Shown: positions 10,762 to 19,764, numbered from the stretch's first letter. The stretch is 64,000 nt of DNA from Leadbetterella byssophila DSM 17132 (GCF_000166395.1 NC_014655.1:186001-250000); one strand, 5' to 3'. The notes: generated by a model from the letters alone, not told the origin. Translations and numbers: made by a program.

Positions 10762-12045
10762 ATGTTTGAAATTAGTCATAGAACAGAAGTAGTAAAATGT
10801 CCGAACCCTTCGTGTACAAGAAATATCCAATTGTCAATTGGTAAAGTACCGGGCGGTGTTAACGATAGTGGAGGGTGGATATTGCAGTGTGATAATTGCA
10901 GTACAAAGTTTCCTTATAAGGTAAAGAATCCGGACGATTATTCTTCTGTGAAATCAGGAGCAACGATTTTAGATTCATGGGACAATGATGTTCCGGAGTC
11001 AAAAATGATGGCGTTAAAAAAACATGACTTAGATAGTTTCCCTGAAGATTTTAGTTTCGACAACTTACTATTTGTTCAAACGGGAGAACCTGAAAAACCT
11101 ACTTTTAGCGATATTGAAGAAAATATCTTTTTCTGTCCAGGATGCAAAACACACCTTGAACCAATCTTGTATGCTCAACTTTCTGATAAGCTACCCTCGA
11201 TAAACAAGTCTATAAATTCATACTTAAACTATTACCTCAAAGGAAGAGCTGGAAACCCGGACAGTATCATTGTTGTAGTAGATTATAAATGCGCTTGCGG
11301 ATTTAACACGAAAGGAGTTCTATATAAGGACTTTAAAGAAAGGGAATTGCCTATAGAGGAAGAGCATGAACTAATATTGATAGATGTGATAGGTGCAGAT
11401 TTGGAGTTCACAATAGATGGCGTTTACGATAGGGATGATTGCCTGTCAATTCTTCAGAAGCTATTAATAAGATGGCAGGTTTACTACAATAAAGTTTTCT
11501 TAGCAGTTCCATTTATTGGTTTTGACTTTAAGAATAGCGAAGCACAACGTGTTGAGCTTTGGAATTGGATACTAAAAAACACAATTCCGCATAAAACAAC
11601 TTTGCTAACGAGAAAAGCGACCCTTACATCTTTCCTTGAAGGTTCGGCTAATACTGGTATGGACATTAATGTTCTTAAAGATTACGGACTTTTAAATCCA
11701 ACTGTAGATGAACTAACTGATAAGAAGGCTTTGTTCAAACGTGATTTTCATGCAAAATTCTATGCGGGTTTTGATAGAAAAACCGCTGAGGTATTAGTAG
11801 GTTCCTTTAATATCCACGAGGGAACCTATGTTGAGAACATTCACTTTAAGTCGTATGATTTTGGTGACTTTTTCAAAAAGTATATTCTCAAAATGAATAT
11901 TATTTTCGATCCGAGAATTATAGACGAGGAAGGTGAATTTCTATTGATTAACGAACATGAGGATGGAAAAGAATTTATTGCGAAAGTCGAAAAATATACA
12001 ACTTCGAGGCGTGAAAAGATTTATGAATTGATTACTCCAAAGTGA
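10762..12045 (+). CDS. Zinc-ribbon protein with C-terminal PLD-like nuclease domain
   Basis: A 427-residue protein (442 if the GTG at 10717 is used; the ATG is preferred because a -7 box lies just upstream). The N-terminal half carries cysteine pairs that look like two zinc ribbons: CPNPSC with CDNC, and CPGC with CAC. The C-terminal part has a PLD-like signature: His330 and Lys332 in 'HAKFY', then 'GSFN' at 347-350 and 'EGTYVENIHF'. Only one HKD-like half is seen, so it may act as a dimer, as single-motif PLD nucleases do. The gene interrupts the ICE core and is followed 44 bases later by another unknown gene. DNA binding and cleavage are inferred; a defence role is only a hypothesis. Confidence 0.6.
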   Translation: MFEISHRTEVVKCPNPSCTRNIQLSIGKVPGGVNDSGGWILQCDNCSTKFPYKVKNPDDYSSVKSGATILDSWDNDVPESKMMALKKHDLDSFPEDFSFDNLLFVQTGEPEKPTFSDIEENIFFCPGCKTHLEPILYAQLSDKLPSINKSINSYLNYYLKGRAGNPDSIIVVVDYKCACGFNTKGVLYKDFKERELPIEEEHELILIDVIGADLEFTIDGVYDRDDCLSILQKLLIRWQVYYNKVFLAVPFIGFDFKNSEAQRVELWNWILKNTIPHKTTLLTRKATLTSFLEGSANTGMDINVLKDYGLLNPTVDELTDKKALFKRDFHAKFYAGFDRKTAEVLVGSFNIHEGTYVENIHFKSYDFGDFFKKYILKMNIIFDPRIIDEEGEFLLINEHEDGKEFIAKVEKYTTSRREKIYELITPK

Positions 12046-12089
12046 ATTCAGAAGACAATAAGAACAACTAACAAATAAATTGAGAAAAT

Positions 12090-13427
12090 ATGTACGGAAT
12101 AAACCATAAAATAAATGATCCCGGACTTTATCTACTTAGTGATATTGTCGAGGAACAGTTGAATGTGTATGTAAAGGCATTGGCTGATACTCCGGCTGAG
12201 GATAAAGAAAGAATTGTTCAACTGGAACATGCCATTTCGATATACCAGGGCGAACTGGACAAATTCAAACAGGAAATTGAGGATCAGAAAAAGGAACGGT
12301 TTCAATTCTCTGTTGAAGAGATTTATGCCATGTATGGTCAATACGAACGGAAATTTATCAGTATTGAGTTTCACAAATACAGTGAATCAGCGCAGAAATA
12401 CGGTCGTAATATTTCGGGCATTATATTGTATGGAAAGGCAGAACGTGAAGCGTTGGAGCAAGTCATTCAATCAGGAAATGTACCCCGAACAAATGGCCTT
12501 GTAAAATTTGAGTCCACAGATGAGTATTTATCAAAAGAACAGCAAGAACAACTAAAAAATGAGGGATTCGTTAGCGGTGATATTTATGAAGTTTTAGCCA
12601 CGAATCTTCCTGCCCCAAAAGCCTTTGGACAAGTCGGCAAGAAAGAAATACCAAACACAATTGAAATAAAAATGGATCCTACAGGATTTGATGTTAACCG
12701 ATCAAATCATTGGCTGTTGGGACAAAAGATTAAAAGTGGTTATCCCCTAACTGATGATGAATGGGCTAAGTTTTGTGGTTTATCATTTTATTTGGAACCT
12801 GAATCTGTAAACTTCGACGTTATACAGAATAAAGGGTTTTCGGAAGACGGAAAGAAAACCTCTTTGTCACGTTTTTTTGAATTGGAAGCTAAATTATACG
12901 CCAAAGATATTTCTGCGGAAGAAATGCAGGAGTTCAATGAATTTTTGAAGGAGCGTAAAGCAGTGCGAATTGAAGCTATCGTTAAAGAAATCAAGCGTTC
13001 TACCAATAAGACTTTAGACAAGTTCAAAGAAGAATACCCGGAAATTTACAAGGCTCTTGAAATTTCCAGGATTGAGTTTGACAATGAAACTTTGGCTTAT
13101 CATAACGTTGTTAAGCCTATCTATTGGGATTACGAAGGGTTCCTTCATATCTATCTGCGTCATTGTGATGAATTAGCCATAGAAGGCCACTTTGAGAATA
13201 AAACGAAGTTTCAGTATTCTTATAAGGACATAAGGCGTATTCTAAAAATCGCAATTGAGAACCTCTTACCACAAATAAACGACAGGCTATCGCAAGGAAA
13301 GGATTTCAGAATTTACGGCGACAAATCGCTGTACTTTAACGGCAATCACTATTCCTTGCATGTTTTGGAAAATGGCAGGATTGCAGCTTTTCATCCATTG
13401 GAAAATCCCCAAGACGAGGCTAAGTAA
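12090..13427 (+). CDS. Unknown 445-residue protein with possible BECR-type nuclease C-terminus
   Basis: I do not recognise the full protein. Residues 35-75 form a predicted coiled coil (QLEHAISIYQ to EDQKKERF). The middle is charged and helical. The last 100 residues contain 'HIYLRHCDELAIEGHF', a helix with 'YSYKDIRRIL', then strands with 'YGDKSLYFNG'. This arrangement of conserved His/Arg followed by a helix and short strands resembles Barnase-EndoU-ColicinE5/D-RelE (BECR) nuclease domains of phage and toxin proteins. That reading is tentative. The gene is 44 bases after the PLD-like gene on the same strand and probably shares its promoter, so the two likely work together. It converges on the ORF6N-PLD gene with only 6 bases between stops. 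Confidence 0.5.
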   Translation: MYGINHKINDPGLYLLSDIVEEQLNVYVKALADTPAEDKERIVQLEHAISIYQGELDKFKQEIEDQKKERFQFSVEEIYAMYGQYERKFISIEFHKYSESAQKYGRNISGIILYGKAEREALEQVIQSGNVPRTNGLVKFESTDEYLSKEQQEQLKNEGFVSGDIYEVLATNLPAPKAFGQVGKKEIPNTIEIKMDPTGFDVNRSNHWLLGQKIKSGYPLTDDEWAKFCGLSFYLEPESVNFDVIQNKGFSEDGKKTSLSRFFELEAKLYAKDISAEEMQEFNEFLKERKAVRIEAIVKEIKRSTNKTLDKFKEEYPEIYKALEISRIEFDNETLAYHNVVKPIYWDYEGFLHIYLRHCDELAIEGHFENKTKFQYSYKDIRRILKIAIENLLPQINDRLSQGKDFRIYGDKSLYFNGNHYSLHVLENGRIAAFHPLENPQDEAK

Positions 13428-13433
13428 ACTAAT

Positions 13434-14315
13434 TTATAAACCGTTCAAAAATTGTAACATCTTAGCGACCTCAATATCCATTCTTGAAAAAGCAAACCAC
13501 TTTTTGCCCAAATCTTTGAGTGATGCCCCGATATGGTACAGCTCGGTTCCGTCAATGATAAGAAAGCGATCGTGTGCCTGGGCGAATGTGTGTATATCGA
13601 CAGATGGGTATTGGCTATTGTAGCGTTGCAGATCAAGTTGTAATTGGTTACTGATGTTTTTGGTATAAATCGTGGCAGTCACCGACTGCCCACGTTTCCC
13701 AAGCAATGTGAGTACCGTATCGTCAACGTAATTGTCAATGAGTATAATTGAACGTCCGGCATTTCTTATGATGTCGGCAACGAACGTATAAGCATCAAAA
13801 ATCTGCCCATCGTAAAAAACACCTTTTTCGCTGTGAATTTTGTCGCTTTCCAGTGCCTTAAATATTTCTTCAAATTTCTGGTCGGCTTCCAGTTGTTTAA
13901 GCTCTATTTTGTCCAGACGGCTAAACAGCGAGGCATTGCTGATAAGGATTCTTCGCATCTCTACAAAGGCTTCCATAATTTCAACGCTAACCTTAATGGC
14001 AATTTCAGACCGGAGAACGGCTGAAGCCATTGCGACCCCCGATTCTGAAAAAACCATTGGCAAATAACGTCTTCCACCGTGGTTTAAACTTGAGGTGCCA
14101 AATTGGAACCTCAAGTTTTCGACTTCCTCTTCGGTCAATTGAAAACAGAATGATTCGGGAAACCTTTCAATATTTCTTTTTACAGCACGGTTAAGGTTCT
14201 TTGTTTCCACCTGATATAAAGAGGCCAGGTCACTATCCAGCATCACCTGTTTGCCACGTATGCTGTATATAAGTTTCCTGATTTCCTCGTGGCTAATGAT
14301 AGATTTATTATCCAT
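13434..14315 (-). CDS. ORF6N-domain protein with C-terminal PLD-like domain
   Basis: A 293-residue two-domain protein. Residues 8-95 form an ORF6N/KilA-N-like DNA-binding domain ('IRGKQVMLDSDLASLYQVETKNLNRAVKRN' region, with 'FPESFCFQLT' following). A coiled stretch follows. Residues 175-293 are PLD-like: 'HDRFLIID' with H248, R250 and D255, then 'HIGAS' and 'GKKWFAF'. Arg replaces the usual HKD lysine, a change common in this ORF6N-linked group. Its ATG overlaps the topB stop (TAATG), so it is translated with topB. The protein is frequent in Bacteroidota mobile elements; the target is unknown. Confidence 0.8.
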   Translation of the reverse strand: MDNKSIISHEEIRKLIYSIRGKQVMLDSDLASLYQVETKNLNRAVKRNIERFPESFCFQLTEEEVENLRFQFGTSSLNHGGRRYLPMVFSESGVAMASAVLRSEIAIKVSVEIMEAFVEMRRILISNASLFSRLDKIELKQLEADQKFEEIFKALESDKIHSEKGVFYDGQIFDAYTFVADIIRNAGRSIILIDNYVDDTVLTLLGKRGQSVTATIYTKNISNQLQLDLQRYNSQYPSVDIHTFAQAHDRFLIIDGTELYHIGASLKDLGKKWFAFSRMDIEVAKMLQFLNGL

Positions 14316-16399
14316 TATTTTTTGTGGCTTTTATTTTTCTCAAATTCAAACGAGCTTTCTGCTTTTTCATTCAGTACGATATAGGCATCGAACTTTTTAC
14401 CGGCCTTGCTTTTCATCCCTTTAATGAGTGCGGTTATCCGCTTGGTGATGAGGCTTTCTATATCGGCTATACTGAGTTGCACCTCACAAACATTGCGGAA
14501 CTGTACCCAATTGCAAGCCTCATCAGGGCATTTTACAATCTTATCCCTGATAATTAATTGATGGCTTTTACATTTCGGGCAAGTGAGCTTGGGAAGGTTA
14601 GTTTGGGCAATGGAAGTTTGTAGCAGTTCCTGGGTAATGGTAGTGGCATAAGTTTCAATGTCCATCTGAAAAGTCCCTGCATTGCTTTCACCTGTTTCAA
14701 TCTTTTGCAAAGCAAGTTCCCATTCGGCGGTCATTGCAACATCTGCGATTTTCTTATCTTTTACCAGCTTATATACCTGCAATCCTTTTTCCGTAGGAAC
14801 CAAAGATTTCTTTTCTCTTTGGATATAGTTACGGGTAAACAAGGTTTCAATTATTGCAGCTCTTGTAGCAGGAGTGCCTATACCAATGTTTTGTAATGCC
14901 TTTCGTTCATCTTCATTCTCGATTTCCTTTCCGGCGGTTTCCATAGCCGATAAAAGACCGGCTTCAGTATAGAGTACAGGCGGCTTTGTCTTTTTTTCCA
15001 GAACAGAGGCTTCCTTTATTTTGAGTTCATCGCCTTTTTTAAGTTCGGGGAGATCCTGCACGGGTTCTATATCATCATCGGAGAAGCTGCCTTTAATAGA
15101 ACGCCAGCCTGGTTCCAATATCTTAACCCCTTTCGCAGTAAAATCGTAATGAAGTGCCAGTAAACTTACATCCGTTACTTCTTTAATGCAGGCTTGTGAT
15201 AGGGCTTCCAGTAACCTAAAGGCAATCATGTCATAAACTGAATTTTCCTTTGCGGATAATGCGGATGGTATTTTATCCGTAATGAGCAAGCCATGATGGT
15301 CGGTAACCCGCAGGTCATTGACAATACGTTTATTGAACCGTCCCCATTTCATTTTGGTTACGGCTTGCTTGCAGCTTTCCCTATCTTGTAAGGCTCTCAC
15401 AAGATTGGGGATCTCTGCCCACATATCTTCGGGTATGTACTTGCTTCCGGTTCGGGGATACGTGATAAACTTTTTCTCATACAGGCTTTGAGCAATATTC
15501 AGGGTTTCTTCGGCTGAAAGGTTCAGCTTCTTGTTCGCTTCTTTTTGCAATCCTGTGAGGTCAAACAGTGAAGGGGGTTGCTCCGTAGTGCTTTTACTTT
15601 CCACTGATGTAACGGTAACGCTTGTAGCTCTTTCAATAGATTTCAACGTATCTTCTGCCAGCTTCTGATCGTCCCATTTGTTTTTAGAAAGGCTGTTAAA
15701 ATCAATAAACTCTTTGTTATGGAGCAATTGTATCTGCCAATACTTCTTTACTTTGTAGTCTTTATTTTCCAGATAACGCCTGCATATCAAAGCCAGCGTA
15801 GGTGTTTGCACTCTTCCGAGTGAATATATCCCGTTACCGGCGGCTATGCTTAGTGCCTGGGTAGCGTTGATGCCCACAATCCAGTCAGCACGGCTTCTTC
15901 CTTGCGCCGCCTGATACAACCCGTTAAACTCATTTCCGGATTTAAGATTATCAAGGCCCTGCTTGATTGCTTTTTCTGTAAGTGAGCTGATCCAAAGCCG
16001 TTCAAAAGGTTTCTTGCATTTCAGGTATTCATAAATGTAGCGGAATATCAATTCGCCCTCACGCCCCGCATCTGTAGCCACGATAATGCTATCTGAACGG
16101 TTAAATACCTGTTCAATTACTTTCAGTTGCTTTAGCGCCCCCGGATCTGCGGTGTAGCCCTTGTCCTTTTTTACTTTACGAACAGTAAGCAAAAAGGGAT
16201 TTGGAAGTATCGGTAAAGATGCTTTATCAAATCCCGTAATACCATAATCTTCAGGCATGCCTAATCCAACCAGATGCCCGAATGCCCAGGTAACAAAATA
16301 GCCATTGCCTGTCAGGTAACCATCCTTTTTTTCGGAAGCACCCAACAAGCTGGCTATTTCCCTTGCTACGCTTGGCTTTTCTGCAATCACTACTTTCAT
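14315..16399 (-). CDS. topB: Type IA DNA topoisomerase (TopB-like)
   Basis: A 694-residue topoisomerase III homologue that passes single strands through a transient break. The Toprim domain starts with 'MKVVIAEKPSVA' and contains D110 and 'GREGEL' (112-117). The active-site tyrosine is Y314 in 'FITYPRTGSKYI'. A C-terminal zinc-finger-like segment has CPKC followed by CPDEAC. Topoisomerase genes of this kind are a fixed part of CTnDOT-like elements, probably for processing DNA at excision or transfer. It lies 19 bases after the DUF3945 gene and overlaps the ORF6N-PLD gene by one base, so all three form an operon. Confidence 0.93.
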   Translation of the reverse strand: MKVVIAEKPSVAREIASLLGASEKKDGYLTGNGYFVTWAFGHLVGLGMPEDYGITGFDKASLPILPNPFLLTVRKVKKDKGYTADPGALKQLKVIEQVFNRSDSIIVATDAGREGELIFRYIYEYLKCKKPFERLWISSLTEKAIKQGLDNLKSGNEFNGLYQAAQGRSRADWIVGINATQALSIAAGNGIYSLGRVQTPTLALICRRYLENKDYKVKKYWQIQLLHNKEFIDFNSLSKNKWDDQKLAEDTLKSIERATSVTVTSVESKSTTEQPPSLFDLTGLQKEANKKLNLSAEETLNIAQSLYEKKFITYPRTGSKYIPEDMWAEIPNLVRALQDRESCKQAVTKMKWGRFNKRIVNDLRVTDHHGLLITDKIPSALSAKENSVYDMIAFRLLEALSQACIKEVTDVSLLALHYDFTAKGVKILEPGWRSIKGSFSDDDIEPVQDLPELKKGDELKIKEASVLEKKTKPPVLYTEAGLLSAMETAGKEIENEDERKALQNIGIGTPATRAAIIETLFTRNYIQREKKSLVPTEKGLQVYKLVKDKKIADVAMTAEWELALQKIETGESNAGTFQMDIETYATTITQELLQTSIAQTNLPKLTCPKCKSHQLIIRDKIVKCPDEACNWVQFRNVCEVQLSIADIESLITKRITALIKGMKSKAGKKFDAYIVLNEKAESSFEFEKNKSHKK

Positions 16400-16418
16400 A
16401 TCATTCTGTTTTTAGTGA

Positions 16419-17882
16419 TTACCTTTTTACGCCTTTTGACTTAGCAGGGGCTTTTGGTTTTTCCTGTTGTTCCTGCTGCTTTTTACTGTCGGGATTTTTC
16501 TGTCCAGATTTCAAAGGCTCTTTAATATTTTTTGTCGCTTCGTTGGTTTTACCTTCCGAATTAACCGCAGTTTGCGTTTTGTGGGCTTCGGTAGGTTTTA
16601 CCTGCTCTTTTAGCTTATTCGGGTTTTGGAAAGAGAAATCCGTTTTGCCCGTTTCCTTATTGAGCGTGATATAACCGTTGTATTCCTTTCCTTTCTTGTC
16701 AACCAACCCGGTTAAATAAACAGTCTGACCATCTTTGAACTTATTGTATTGCTCATTATCCAAATCTTTGCCCCTGAATGTTCTCGGTGCTTCCTGCGAT
16801 TGGCTTTGCTGATTACTCTGGCCGTTGCTTTGAGCTTGTTGATTGGTGTTGCTTCTGTCGAAAAGAAACTCGACGTAACGCTTATCGGCATTGAACTGTA
16901 CAGTGGCGTTGAACTCGGCACCTTTTTTAGAAATCATGCCTTCGATGTAAAGGGGTTTGCCTTCCGCTAAAGTTTGTTTTTGTGCATCATCAAGTTTCAC
17001 ACCCTTAATTTCATCAGGGACTTTAATTCTATCCGTTCGCAATGCTACCAATTCATTAGTAAGCCTGTCCACACTAATAATAGATGGGATTGTTTCACCC
17101 GTTTTAGGGTTGGTCAGATTAACCACACGCCCCATATTTCCGGTTTGAAGCAGGTTATTTTTATCTTCTTCGTTGAACTTGTGTCCAAAAAACTCAAAGT
17201 TCAGGTTCGGCTCTCTTCGGATACCATGAATGGCAACCACTACCTGCCCGTCCTCATTGGCTTGCAGGGATAGCCGGGCATCCATGCGGGTAACAGCAGT
17301 ACCAAGATTAAGGCTTACGGGTACAAGCTCATTGGTTTTATAGCCTTTCAATAAAGGATCAAGGAGGTTCATTTTTTCAAGTTTCTCTTTGTTTAATCCG
17401 AGATTGTTCATTGTTTCCCAATCAATCTGTTCCGGCTTATAGCGGTATTCGCCAGTTTCCGGTGTTGCTTGTGTTGTTTCCATATTATTTTGATTTACTT
17501 GTTTTTGATCCTGCTGTGGTTCGGCTTTGACTTCGTGCTTTTTCATCAGTTGCTCTCCTTCAGGAGTTGGATTGTTTACCTGCTTCTGCATTTCGTTTGC
17601 AGTGTCAATAGCCAGTGGTGCAGGCACTTTGAAAAAGGAAAAATTTGTGGGGTTCTTTAGCTGGCTGAAAAAATTGGAAAAGAAATTGGAGAAGAAATCA
17701 CCACCCTTATCCACACGCATAAACTGGTTCTGGTTTTTCCTCGTAGGATCAACCGTTTCCATTTTCCCGTTTTCGTCGATACTTTTTACTGCCTGAATTT
17801 TCTTTTTGTCTTTATCAAGCACCAATAATATTTCTGATAATTGATCGGGAGTTTCCTGTTTATCTAAAGTTTGTTCACTCAT
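16419..17882 (-). CDS. DUF3945/DUF4099-type ICE protein
   Basis: A 487-residue low-complexity hydrophilic protein of the DUF3945 type found next to topB in Bacteroidota ICEs. Two repeated C-terminal units are visible, around residues 300-350 and 375-425. Each has 'G..LYIEGMISKKGAEFNATVQ' or 'GQTVYLTGLVDKKGKEYNGYI'-like sequence ending in a 'F.F' strand. The N-terminus has a repeated 'FFSNF' patch, and the tail is rich in Gln, Lys and Pro. No catalytic motif is evident. It leads the DUF3945-topB-ORF6N operon. The function is unknown. Confidence 0.8.
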   Translation of the reverse strand: MSEQTLDKQETPDQLSEILLVLDKDKKKIQAVKSIDENGKMETVDPTRKNQNQFMRVDKGGDFFSNFFSNFFSQLKNPTNFSFFKVPAPLAIDTANEMQKQVNNPTPEGEQLMKKHEVKAEPQQDQKQVNQNNMETTQATPETGEYRYKPEQIDWETMNNLGLNKEKLEKMNLLDPLLKGYKTNELVPVSLNLGTAVTRMDARLSLQANEDGQVVVAIHGIRREPNLNFEFFGHKFNEEDKNNLLQTGNMGRVVNLTNPKTGETIPSIISVDRLTNELVALRTDRIKVPDEIKGVKLDDAQKQTLAEGKPLYIEGMISKKGAEFNATVQFNADKRYVEFLFDRSNTNQQAQSNGQSNQQSQSQEAPRTFRGKDLDNEQYNKFKDGQTVYLTGLVDKKGKEYNGYITLNKETGKTDFSFQNPNKLKEQVKPTEAHKTQTAVNSEGKTNEATKNIKEPLKSGQKNPDSKKQQEQQEKPKAPAKSKGVKR

Positions 17883-17942
17883 AATCTGAAGATTTTATAA
17901 TTCAAAGCCGAATGTAAAAGAAGCATTCATCATTTTGCCTTA

Positions 17943-17982
17943 GTTGGCGTTCAAAGGCAGCATTTGTCACTTGTTGGCGTTC
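17943..17982. repeat. Paired 10-bp direct repeat upstream of the DUF3945 gene
   Basis: GTTGGCGTTC occurs exactly at 17943-17952 and 17973-17982, 30 bases apart, about three helical turns. The second copy lies inside the last codons of the HTH gene. A regulatory site for the DUF3945-topB operon is possible but only inferred. Confidence 0.35.
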
Positions 17983-18275
17983 GTTTTGGGAAGGGGCGCA
18001 GTAAAACTCTCTCTTATGAACTGGTGAACATCAGATAGTTTATAGTACAGCTTGCCGCTGATAGTATAGTAAGGTAGCTTGCCGATAGAACGATACCGTT
18101 GTAAGGATCGGTTACTTATTTTCAGCATTTGAAGCAAATCCTGGTTGTCCAATAATTCTTCACCATCAATGCTGTTACGCTTCTTTTGCAAATCATCTAT
18201 ATGGTCGCCAAGAATATCAAGGCGGTCCATAATGCGCTCCATCCACGCTATAAATTCCATTCGATCAATGTTCAT
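17967..18275 (-). CDS. Excisionase-like helix-turn-helix protein (102 aa)
   Basis: A small DNA-binding protein. Residues 40-92 form a MerR/excisionase-type winged helix: 'LLDNQDLLQMLKISNRSLQRYRSIGKLPYYTISGKLYYKLSDV'-like order of helix, turn, helix and wing. An N-terminal helical stretch precedes it. Such pairs of small HTH proteins sit upstream of the topB block in CTnDOT-type elements, where Xis-type factors aid excision. It lies 27 bases after the next HTH gene on the same strand. Roles in excision or in control of the mobilization operon are both possible. Confidence 0.8.
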   Translation of the reverse strand: MNIDRMEFIAWMERIMDRLDILGDHIDDLQKKRNSIDGEELLDNQDLLQMLKISNRSLQRYRSIGKLPYYTISGKLYYKLSDVHQFIRESFTAPLPKTNANK

Positions 18276-18302
18276 ACAGATATACTTTTACGGAGTTCAT
18301 AC

Positions 18303-18656
18303 TTAATTTTTATCGGACTTTAGCCTTCTGCCTTTTTCTATATAGCTTTTGCCTTTTTCCATCAGCTCTTTCACGTACTCATCACTGGTCTGTACCGCAT
18401 TAGCATTTAGCATATCCTTAATGGCTCCAATGGTGTAGAAATATTGTCCATAGATTTTTGAATAGGCCAGGTCGCCATTATTCCGCATCCGCCATAATGT
18501 CTTTTCACTGATATGCAGATATTGGCATACCTCGTGGTTATTGAGCCATAAGCTATCGTAGCTGGTATCCTCCAACTTCAGGACATACTCATTGATAGAC
18601 TTTATCCGCTCGTTGAGTTGTTTCCATGCTTCTTCTTCAATAGTTATGATATTCAT
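18303..18656 (-). CDS. Excisionase-like helix-turn-helix protein (117 aa)
   Basis: A second small HTH protein. Residues 35-85 show the excisionase-type winged helix ('LWLNNHEVCQYLHIS', 'TLWRMRNNGDLAYSKIYGQYFY'). A basic tail ends the protein. It is the first gene of the - strand block running through the second HTH gene towards DUF3945 and topB, so its promoter should lie in 18657-18860, where repeated TGTCTA motifs occur. By analogy with CTnDOT, where RteC drives the excision genes, the adjacent rteC product is the likely activator of this promoter. Confidence 0.8.
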   Translation of the reverse strand: MNIITIEEEAWKQLNERIKSINEYVLKLEDTSYDSLWLNNHEVCQYLHISEKTLWRMRNNGDLAYSKIYGQYFYTIGAIKDMLNANAVQTSDEYVKELMEKGKSYIEKGRRLKSDKN

Positions 18657-18721
18657 TGTACAGCTATTAAATGTTTACCATACAAAATTGGAGTGTTTAA
18701 CGGGGTCTGTCTTCCGATACG

Positions 18722-18839
18722 TGTCTATCAAAAAGGCACTTTTTTTATTCTTTATCGGCAGCATAGAATGTTGTGTAATAGTAGTTTTTTGCTCTTTTCG
18801 GTAATAAACTGCTGTCTAATCAAAGAGAGTGTCTATATA
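18722..18839. repeat. TGTCTA motifs upstream of the HTH/excision operon
   Basis: Three related copies lie between rteC and the HTH operon: TGTCTATCAAA (18722-18732), TGTCTAATCAAA (18813-18824) and TGTCTATATA (18830-18839). They could be binding sites for RteC or for the HTH proteins. This is inference from position and repetition. Confidence 0.35.
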
Positions 18840-18862
18840 CATATATAGGCTAAGAGCAAAAA

Positions 18863-18892
18863 AAAGGAACAGCACGACAATGCTGTTCCTTT
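18863..18892 (-). terminator. Rho-independent terminator after rteC
   Basis: A perfect 12-bp stem, AAAGGAACAGCA (18863-18874) and TGCTGTTCCTTT (18881-18892) with a 6-base loop, is followed on the - strand by a run of T. It ends the rteC transcript. Confidence 0.9.
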
Positions 18893-18918
18893 ATATGAAA
18901 TACCAAAGGGGGAGATTA

Positions 18919-19764
18919 TCAACTGTCTTCCTTGTCCATATAGTCGTCCAGACTTGATTTCAACTGATCTATAAATAACGTCCGTGAACCGGAGCGGGTT
19001 TTCATGCGATGGAAGCTGTTATGAATATCGTTGAGTGAAACACGAAATAATATCTGAAATACCATGCTTATTTTCCGAATGCCTATTTTACCGTGCGAAA
19101 TGGCTCCCGACGCATGAAGTGCATAAATCAATTCAATAAGGGCATTCTTTGAATGTGTCCAGAAAATATCTTTTGTTTCATCATTCTGTAATAGAATGTC
19201 GGGCTGTTGTTCAGGATTTATCTTTGTAGTAAGATAAGTATAAATTAGTTCGTTGCCGATTATTTTTGAGACCTTATAATCAAAGTACGTGGAAAATTTC
19301 GGGTCTATTTCAAATACAAAGCTGTTTAAGCCGTCGTGATAATTGATGTTTCCCAACATAAAATACTGTTCGTCCCGGTCGGTTCTGCCGGAACGGTAAT
19401 ACCTGTAAAAATCCGAGTTACAGACATGCTCCATATACTCCTGTTTCAATATCCGTAAGTGCATGGCAAAATAGCTTTGGTACATATTTCCGTTATTTGC
19501 GGGACAGGCCGTCTCTATTCGGAAGACTTTGTTGTAATAAATCAGTTTCCCGAGAATATTGGGTTTTATCTGTTTAAAGAAAAGCATTTCTTCTTCTCTA
19601 TTTGAAAAGCCCTCTCTAATAACATCCTCTTTGACAGTACGTAGTAACTCCTGGAGATATACCGTCATTTTAAAAGCCTCATCAATAAAGCTGGATGTTT
19701 CAGCAGACAATTTTCTTTCCTCCTTCTGGATGTCAGAAACGATTTTGTTTAGTGGGTGCCTCAT
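18919..19764 (-). CDS. rteC: RteC-family regulator (copy 1)
   Basis: A 281-residue homologue of RteC, the CTnDOT activator that binds upstream of the excision genes. Family features are a helical N-terminal half with 'EEMLFFKQIKPNILGKLIYYNKVFRIE' and a C-terminal half with 'WTHSKNALIELIYALHASGAI' and 'IRKISMVFQILF', which forms the winged-helix-like DNA-binding part. The full usual length is present. It is transcribed towards the HTH/topB block but separated from it by a strong terminator, so control is likely in trans. A divergent homologue lies at 39982-40821. Confidence 0.88.
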   Translation of the reverse strand: MRHPLNKIVSDIQKEERKLSAETSSFIDEAFKMTVYLQELLRTVKEDVIREGFSNREEEMLFFKQIKPNILGKLIYYNKVFRIETACPANNGNMYQSYFAMHLRILKQEYMEHVCNSDFYRYYRSGRTDRDEQYFMLGNINYHDGLNSFVFEIDPKFSTYFDYKVSKIIGNELIYTYLTTKINPEQQPDILLQNDETKDIFWTHSKNALIELIYALHASGAISHGKIGIRKISMVFQILFRVSLNDIHNSFHRMKTRSGSRTLFIDQLKSSLDDYMDKEDS

